Assembly (NCBI GenBank): GCA_964542255.1
Contig: CAZITV010000073.1
Location: 1-10,730, forward strand
From: CAYMSF01 sp964542255
GTDB lineage: Bacteria; Verrucomicrobiota; Lentisphaeria; Victivallales; Victivallaceae
Length of the DNA stretch: 10,730 nt
Direction of reading: 5' to 3'
In this document: piece by piece, positions 6,422-10,730 of the stretch
Position numbering within the stretch: the stretch's first letter is position 1
Layout of the letters: every line of letters starts with the position of its first letter
The notes under the pieces: model-generated
The model's input: the letters and a program-made list of their open reading frames with translations, nothing else
What the model was told of the DNA's origin: nothing
Database searches by the model: none
Made by a program: the position numbers and the translations under genes

Positions 6422-8350
6422 ATGGATTTTTTTACCAGTCAAGAACGCGCCCGCAGAAATACCACATTACTGGTGTTCTTTTATCTGCTTGCTGTTGCGC
6501 TGATTATTTTGGCAGTTTATGGCATTTTTGCCTTTGCATTGCTGGGAGCACAACCGCAAGAACCTGGTGCCGGTTTTGATATTCCATTGGCTCAAAGAAT
6601 CTGGAATCCTGAACTGTTCATGTGGGTCGTCGGTATCACTATTTTCATTGTGGCAATTGGAACAGTAACAAAAATTGCCCAGCTCTCCGCCGGCGGACAA
6701 AGTGTCGCCACGATGCTCGGCGGCAGAAAAATCGAACAGCAAACCAATGACCTCGATGAACGCAAAATATTAAACATTGTTGAAGAGATGTCTATCGCTT
6801 CTGGCGTTCCCACACCACCGGTATTTATACTGGACAATGAAATGAGTATCAATGCGTTTGCCGCCGGGTTCTCCACCCGGGATGCGGTTATCGGTGTCAC
6901 CCGCGGGTGTGTGCAGCAATTAAGCCGCGATGAACTGCAGGGGGTGGTTGCGCACGAATTCAGCCATATGATTAATGGTGATATGAGACTGAATATCAAA
7001 ATGATAGGTTTATTAAACGGTATTCTCATTATTGCGTTAGTCGGTTATTGGGCAATGTGCCTCTCCAACCGTTCGCGCAACAGCAAAGACAACAATATGC
7101 CAATAGTCTTAATCGGATTATTGTTAATGATTGTCGGCTATATTGGCGTATTTTTCGGTAACATCATCAAAGCGGCAGTGTCGCGCCAACGCGAGTTCAA
7201 CGCGGACGCGGCTGCTGTACAATTTACCCGCAATCCGGATGGCATTGCCGGTGCTCTCAAGAAAATTGGCGGTTATGCTTATGGCTCCAAAATCGAGGCA
7301 TCTAATGCGGAAGAGGTTAGTCATATGCTTTTTTCTTCCGGCGTTTCCGGCTTTTTGGCCGGCCTGTTTGCAACACATCCGCCGCTTGAAGAACGTATTA
7401 AACGGCTGGATGGAAGTTTTACGGCGCCAAATCAGACTGAAGGTATTGAATCAGGGACGCACTCCGCGGTTAGCGGATTCTCCGGCAGTAATTCCGGCAA
7501 GTTACATTTATCTCCCGGACAAACTGCTGCACTGGTCGGCACACCAACGCAGCTAAATGTTGATTTTGCAACAGAAATGCTCAGAAAAATCCCGCGCAAC
7601 TTGACCAATGCCGCTTCAAATAATGACAGTGCCCGCTCAGTTATTTTTGCGCTAATGCTTGATGAAGACAAGAACTCTGAAACCAGAAAAAAACAGGAAT
7701 CATGGCTAAAAAATAATGTTGACGATTCACTGTTTGCCGGAGTTTTAGCCGCTGCAGATGAAACGGCCATGCTATGGCAGGGTTACAGATTGCCCCTTGC
7801 CAATATGGCTGTTGCCGCACTCAAAGGCATGGCACAATCTCAATACGACCAATTTATCAGCGTCATTAACTTTCTGGTGCTTGCCGACCAAAAAATTGAT
7901 CTGTTCGAGTATATGATTTCACGGCTGGTCAAAACATATCTTGACCCGAACGTTAAAAATTCTATAGCCATCAAATCTTGCAGTAAATCTCAAGCGCTGC
8001 TGCCATTGACTAATTTAATCTCCTGCCTCGCATTCTGGGGCACTGATGATGACAATGTTGCAAAGCAGGCGTTTATGAGCGGGATGGAAAGATTTGCCGC
8101 CGGCAGTCAAATATTGATGCCGCCGCGCGCCCAGTGTACGCTCGCGATGCTGGATGACGCCATCAACTCTTTTGTGCATGTTGCACCACGGCTCAAACGT
8201 ACCGTGATTGAATCGTGTATCGCGGCAGTGGCTGCGGATAATTTTGTAACGATTGAAGAAGCCGAGCTGCTTCGCGCGGTTTCCGCGGCGCTGGATTGTC
8301 CGATGCCGCCATTTATCTCTGGCGATATCGAACTGCCAGTGGCTCAATAA
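6422..8350 (+). CDS. M48 family membrane metallopeptidase with long C-terminal region
   Basis: A 642-residue integral membrane zinc protease related to HtpX. Two membrane helices come first (about 15-42 and 63-85). The catalytic core follows, with HEFSH at 178-182 (zinc ligands His178 and His182, catalytic Glu179). Two more helices follow (about 195-215 and 227-249), then REFNADAAA with the third zinc ligand Glu258, and the family's closing motif THPPLEERIKRL at 318-329. HtpX itself is about 290 residues, so some 310 residues after residue 330 are additional. They look soluble and helical and I cannot assign them to a named domain. LemA followed by such a long M48 protein is a recurrent pair in bacteria. 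It probably degrades damaged membrane proteins, by analogy with HtpX. The ribosome binding site is poor (GGTG about 8 bases upstream), which fits coupling to lemA. The stop codon abuts the stop of the opposing hydrolase gene. Confidence 0.92.
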   Translation: MDFFTSQERARRNTTLLVFFYLLAVALIILAVYGIFAFALLGAQPQEPGAGFDIPLAQRIWNPELFMWVVGITIFIVAIGTVTKIAQLSAGGQSVATMLGGRKIEQQTNDLDERKILNIVEEMSIASGVPTPPVFILDNEMSINAFAAGFSTRDAVIGVTRGCVQQLSRDELQGVVAHEFSHMINGDMRLNIKMIGLLNGILIIALVGYWAMCLSNRSRNSKDNNMPIVLIGLLLMIVGYIGVFFGNIIKAAVSRQREFNADAAAVQFTRNPDGIAGALKKIGGYAYGSKIEASNAEEVSHMLFSSGVSGFLAGLFATHPPLEERIKRLDGSFTAPNQTEGIESGTHSAVSGFSGSNSGKLHLSPGQTAALVGTPTQLNVDFATEMLRKIPRNLTNAASNNDSARSVIFALMLDEDKNSETRKKQESWLKNNVDDSLFAGVLAAADETAMLWQGYRLPLANMAVAALKGMAQSQYDQFISVINFLVLADQKIDLFEYMISRLVKTYLDPNVKNSIAIKSCSKSQALLPLTNLISCLAFWGTDDDNVAKQAFMSGMERFAAGSQILMPPRAQCTLAMLDDAINSFVHVAPRLKRTVIESCIAAVAADNFVTIEEAELLRAVSAALDCPMPPFISGDIELPVAQ

Positions 8351-9187
8351 CTACTCTCCATCGATAAATTTTTTTATTGCTGCCGTATATTTTTGGCGGT
8401 TATCAAAATAACACTCGTCGTGTCCGCCGGACAGTTCTAAAAACTGCTTAGGTTCTCCTGCCAGCGTAAATAATTGCTCTCCGTGACGAAATTTTACTAC
8501 CTCGTCATCTCTGCTATGAACAAAGAGCACCGGACATCTAATATTCTTTAAATATGTTTTAGTGGAGAAACTGTAACGTGACAGCAATGCGGCAGGATAA
8601 TATGGGTAAAGTTCTTTAGCCATTTCCGGAATGGAAAGGAACGCCGATTCGCAAATTAGCTTTGCGGGATGTTTTTCACCTGCCAGTCTGGTGGCAACGG
8701 CGGCTCCCAGTGAACGTCCGATGATAACAATATTTTCCGGTTTAATATTTTTTGTCTTGGTGAGATACTGCCAGGCGGCTTCTGCATCGGCAAAGAGGCC
8801 GCGCTCGCTGATTTTTCCTTGACTTAAGCCATAGCCGCGGTAATCAAAAATTAAAAAATTATAGCCTAGTTTATGATAAAGCTCAATTGTTTCCACCCGA
8901 TGCGACAAACATCCGCCATTGCCATGACAAAATAATACCGTATATTTCGCTCCTGCCGCCGGAATAAACCAGGCATGGATTTTAACATCATCCTCAGTTT
9001 GGAGCCAAACTTCCTCAAAATTTATGCCGAAATTATTTGGTGTGGCAAAAAGATGGTGACGCGGATTAAAAACAAACTTTGACTGGAGAAAATAAAGAAT
9101 AGCGCCCAGCAGCAGGTAAGTTCCGGCCAAAATAATGATAATATTTAGGAGCATGCGTTTAAGTATCTTAAGAATGGTTGGTTTCAA
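8351..9187 (-). CDS. Membrane-anchored alpha/beta hydrolase (BEM46/ABHD13-like)
   Basis: A 278-residue serine hydrolase. A basic N-terminus (KILKRM) and a hydrophobic helix at about 12-34 suggest a single membrane anchor with the enzyme domain outside the cytoplasm or at the membrane face. The oxyanion-hole segment is FCHGNGG (86-92), followed by FDYRGYGLSQG. The nucleophile elbow is GRSLG with Ser159, the form typical of the BEM46/ABHD13/YfhR group. The acid is probably Asp228 in HSRDDEVV and the base His256 in SGGHDE. Natural substrates of this group are mostly unknown; esterase, thioesterase or depalmitoylase activity is possible. The first codon is TTG at 9187, three bases after the HPr stop, so translation is likely coupled to HPr. 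An ATG at 9154 is an alternative start but would remove the basic N-terminal residues. Confidence 0.88.
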   Translation of the reverse strand: MKPTILKILKRMLLNIIIILAGTYLLLGAILYFLQSKFVFNPRHHLFATPNNFGINFEEVWLQTEDDVKIHAWFIPAAGAKYTVLFCHGNGGCLSHRVETIELYHKLGYNFLIFDYRGYGLSQGKISERGLFADAEAAWQYLTKTKNIKPENIVIIGRSLGAAVATRLAGEKHPAKLICESAFLSIPEMAKELYPYYPAALLSRYSFSTKTYLKNIRCPVLFVHSRDDEVVKFRHGEQLFTLAGEPKQFLELSGGHDECYFDNRQKYTAAIKKFIDGE

Positions 9188-9190
9188 CGG

Positions 9191-9472
9191 TTATACCCGT
9201 GGCGGAAAATCAAATTCTGTCTCAAAAAGTTGAGCGATTTTTTCACAAGCGACTTCTTCCTGCGGTCCGGTGACCCGCAAGGAGATGCTGTCGCCGCGCT
9301 GCAGGCCTAACGCAATCAGACTAAGAATGCTGTTTAACTCCGTATCTTCACGGCTTGGGAAAACAATCACAAAGCGATGGTCTGGATATTCGTTAATAGC
9401 ATTCAAAATATTACTGGCGGGACGACAATGTATCCCAGCGTGATTATTAATTTTGACTGTTTTTTCTTTCAT
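9191..9472 (-). CDS. HPr-family phosphocarrier protein
   Basis: A 93-residue protein with the HPr fold signature. The phosphorylated active-site His15 sits in NHAGIHCRPAS (10-20; canonical GLHARPA). The regulatory-site motif is NSILSLIALGL (47-57; canonical KSIMGVMSLG), where Ser48 matches the Ser46 phosphorylated by HPr kinase. HPr normally carries phosphate from enzyme I to sugar-specific EIIA proteins, and Ser phosphorylation regulates carbon use. No enzyme I, EII or HPr kinase gene is in the window, so a transport or a purely regulatory role cannot be separated. The start has AAAGAGA about five bases upstream. It is the first gene of a likely two-gene operon with the alpha/beta hydrolase. 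The C-terminal FETEFDFPPRV extends a few residues beyond typical HPr. Confidence 0.92.
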   Translation of the reverse strand: MKEKTVKINNHAGIHCRPASNILNAINEYPDHRFVIVFPSREDTELNSILSLIALGLQRGDSISLRVTGPQEEVACEKIAQLFETEFDFPPRV

Positions 9473-9494
9473 TAAGTCTCTTTAACAGCGTCTA

Positions 9495-9523
9495 ATATTA
9501 ATTCTGTTAGCTACCGATTGCAA
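9495..9523 (-). promoter_or_regulatory. Possible sigma70-type promoter for HPr-hydrolase operon
   Basis: On the minus strand TTGCAA (9518-9523) and TAATAT (9495-9500) are separated by exactly 17 bases, each matching consensus at 4/6. Transcription would start near 9488, giving a leader of about 15 bases that includes the ribosome binding site. The position is good but the boxes are ordinary. Confidence 0.35.
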
Positions 9524-9558
9524 AACAGATGAGTTAATTGTATAGCTTGAGCTAATTT

Positions 9559-9594
9559 CAAAATATCTATTTAAAATAGTTTTGCTATTACCTC
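9559..9594. repeat. Palindromic repeat element, copy 1
   Basis: The 30-bp stretch 9565-9594 is identical to 9910-9939 except for one base (T for A at 9586). The core CTATTT-A-AAATAG is a perfect inverted repeat. Outside it CAAAA (9560-9564 region) pairs with TTTTG across a three-base bulge, giving about 11 bp of interrupted stem. It lies about 90-120 bp upstream of the HPr start. Confidence 0.7.
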
Positions 9595-9665
9595 ACTTTA
9601 TTTCTCGACAACAAATTCGGCAAAAAGTGAGTCGTTATGCGACACCGCTGCCTGCCAAAAACGTG

Positions 9666-9681
9666 TATAAAAATTTTTATA
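9666..9681. repeat. Perfect 16-bp AT palindrome
   Basis: TATAAAAATTTTTATA is self-complementary with no spacer and is followed by ATTTTTTC. No gene ends nearby on the plus strand, so a terminator reading is doubtful. It may simply mark a flexible or bent AT-rich stretch. Confidence 0.3.
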
Positions 9682-9902
9682 ATTTTTTCAAAACAACTAA
9701 TGGAAACAGCACTTAATATAATTTAATCATATCTGATTGCAAGAACATTCTTGAAACGCTTTAATTTTTTCTTCGAGTTAATTTCAAAACTCTTGTAAGA
9801 TTTTTGCGTATTTTTCGAGTTTTTTGGCAGTTTAAGCTAATTTTGCGTAACGCTGTTACACTTGATTTCGCTTAAAATCGTCAAAACCCTTCAAGAAATC
9901 CT

Positions 9903-9939
9903 GCAAAACATCTATTTAAAATAGTTTTGCAATTACCTC
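9903..9939. repeat. Palindromic repeat element, copy 2
   Basis: This copy matches 9565-9594 at 29 of 30 bases. Its arms are longer: GCAAAA (9903-9908) pairs with TTTTGC across the same three-base bulge, around CTATTT-A-AAATAG. The pairing scheme is kept although the outer left arm differs from copy 1. Its last 13 bases, TTGCAATTACCTC, occur as an exact reverse complement at 1552-1564. It lies 62 bp downstream of the DUF523-DUF1722 stop. Confidence 0.7.
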
Positions 9940-10001
9940 TTCTTTACAATGTTTGAAACGTGCGACGTCCAAAAATCTAGACTAGCTTTTGCATTATTAC
10001 T

Positions 10002-10730
10002 TCATGAATGATATTTCAGCCTTAATTCAATTTGTGACGGATGCAAATAATACTGTTGACGCAGATAAACAGGTCCATATTTATTGGCATAATGACGCAA
10101 CATAATCAGAGGTGCTAACATTGGCAGTTCGCCGTTTACATACCCATCAATTAATTCAATCAGCTCTTGTTTATCGTTTGCAGTCAGTTCATTTTTAAAA
10201 TATCCCATAATATGCTGCATAGTATTGCGGTTTTTTTTGGCTGTAACTTTAAAATCAAGCGTTTCCATAAGCGCAACAAGGTATATGCGATGAAGCTCTT
10301 CTTGGCTATTTTGGCGCAACGAGGCTACAATTCTTCCCAGCGTACTAAGTCCGGCAGGAGAATGCGCCATCAGCAAATATTTATGGCGACTGTGAAATTC
10401 AACAAGACCGCGTGACGAACCGTCATTTTCGGAAAACTCGCGCCAGCGGGAATATATAATTATTTTGTCTATGAAGTTTTCCCGCAATACCGCATCATTC
10501 AATCGGCCTTCTTCTTCGATAGGAATTTGCGGGAAACGTTCTACAAACGCTTTGGCAAACAGACCAATGCCTTTTTTGACGGGAATTCCGTCAGAACCAT
10601 AAATTTTGACAGCATAACGTCCTGAACTGGGAGATTTGCTTTTAAAAATAAATCCGCAAATGTTTTCTTTTGCCAATGAATCTAGTTTTTCACCAATCCA
10701 CTGGCGCATTTGTTTGGTATAATCAATACC
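10002..10730 (-). CDS. DUF523-DUF1722 fusion protein, 5' part outside window
   Basis: The reading frame stays open to the window edge and reads GIDYTKQMRQWIGEKL, so the apparent ATG at 10709 is internal and the gene continues outside. About 242 residues are visible. The first part is the C-terminal portion of DUF523: CGFIFKSKSPSSG, VKIYG, GIGLFAKAF and then PIEEEGRLNDAVLRENFI. The rest is DUF1722 (YbgA): LVEFHSRHKYLLMAHSP, a conserved helix-rich middle (KNRNTMQHIMGYFKNEL), and LRHYANKYGPVYLRQQYYL near the end. E. coli YbgA has only DUF1722 and sits beside the photolyase gene; longer homologues carry both domains. DUF523 includes TudS, a 4Fe-4S thiouracil desulfidase; here the segment usually written SPSCG is SPSSG, so a cluster ligand may be absent. 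The molecular role of the fusion is not established. Confidence 0.88.
   Translation of the reverse strand, partial: GIDYTKQMRQWIGEKLDSLAKENICGFIFKSKSPSSGRYAVKIYGSDGIPVKKGIGLFAKAFVERFPQIPIEEEGRLNDAVLRENFIDKIIIYSRWREFSENDGSSRGLVEFHSRHKYLLMAHSPAGLSTLGRIVASLRQNSQEELHRIYLVALMETLDFKVTAKKNRNTMQHIMGYFKNELTANDKQELIELIDGYVNGELPMLAPLIMLRHYANKYGPVYLRQQYYLHPSQIELRLKYHS

Larger units (their letters stand above)
9473..10001. other. 529-bp AT-rich gap upstream of HPr
   Basis: No coding region is supported. The gap holds two near-identical 30-bp palindromic repeats (9565-9594 and 9910-9939). GAGCTAATTTCAAAA (9549-9563) is nearly repeated as GAGTTAATTTCAAAA at 9775-9789. There is a nested stem around GTCG/CGAC (9619-9656), a 16-bp AT palindrome (9666-9681) and CAAGAA/TTCTTG (9740-9753). 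It may contain the HPr promoter region and the 3' end of the DUF523-DUF1722 transcript. Confidence 0.6.

Noticed and set aside
9740..9757. CAAGAACATTCTTGAA resembles the eukaryotic heat-shock element pattern GAAnnTTCnnGAA
   Set aside because: The genome is bacterial and no heat-shock gene follows. The match is short and most likely coincidental.

Overview
The window is bacterial chromosome with roughly 40-45% GC by eye. It carries nine protein genes, no RNA gene that I can recognise, no insertion sequence and no CRISPR array. The organism cannot be named with confidence. An HPr with both the active-site His and the regulatory-Ser motif but no PTS gene beside it, a DUF1638 protein, a LemA/M48 pair and a DUF523-DUF1722 fusion together fit an environmental Gram-negative-type bacterium. 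The PVC group (Lentisphaerota/Kiritimatiellota) or the deltaproteobacterial lineages are my best guesses, and this is inference only. The lipobox protein and the membrane proteins show nothing that contradicts a diderm envelope.

Layout. A CapF/WbjC-type reductase-cupin fusion (164-1291, minus) is followed by a 592-bp gap with hairpins, a dispersed repeat and tiny ORFs. Next come a YbiT-type ABC-F ATPase (1884-3488, plus), a 277-bp gap that opens with a second copy of the repeat, and a lipoprotein of unknown function (3766-4878, plus). That gene runs head-on, with 9 bp between stop codons, into a DUF1638 gene (4888-5628, minus). A 181-bp divergent spacer leads to the lemA and M48 peptidase operon (5810-8350, plus). 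The peptidase gene abuts the stop codon of a BEM46/ABHD13-like alpha/beta hydrolase (8351-9187, minus) with no base between them. The hydrolase lies 3 bp downstream of an HPr gene (9191-9472, minus), so these two look translationally coupled. A 529-bp AT-rich gap with two near-identical copies of a 30-bp palindromic element follows. The window ends inside a DUF523-DUF1722 gene (10002 to the edge, minus) whose 5' part lies outside.

How the genes relate. Only two groupings are supported by spacing: lemA with the M48 membrane peptidase, a recurrent bacterial pairing linked to envelope quality control, and HPr with the hydrolase. The other genes look like independent housekeeping or accessory units. 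The CapF homologue stands without any visible sugar-nucleotide or capsule neighbours.

The most interesting non-coding signals are three. An approximately 58-bp direct repeat flanks the ABC-F gene. A palindromic repeat family (9559-9594, 9903-9939, with a looser relative near 1391) includes a 13-bp module that reappears at 1552-1564, immediately before the first copy of the other repeat. The long ABC-F leader contains a good hairpin and very short ORFs. I do not see a clear new multi-gene system here.
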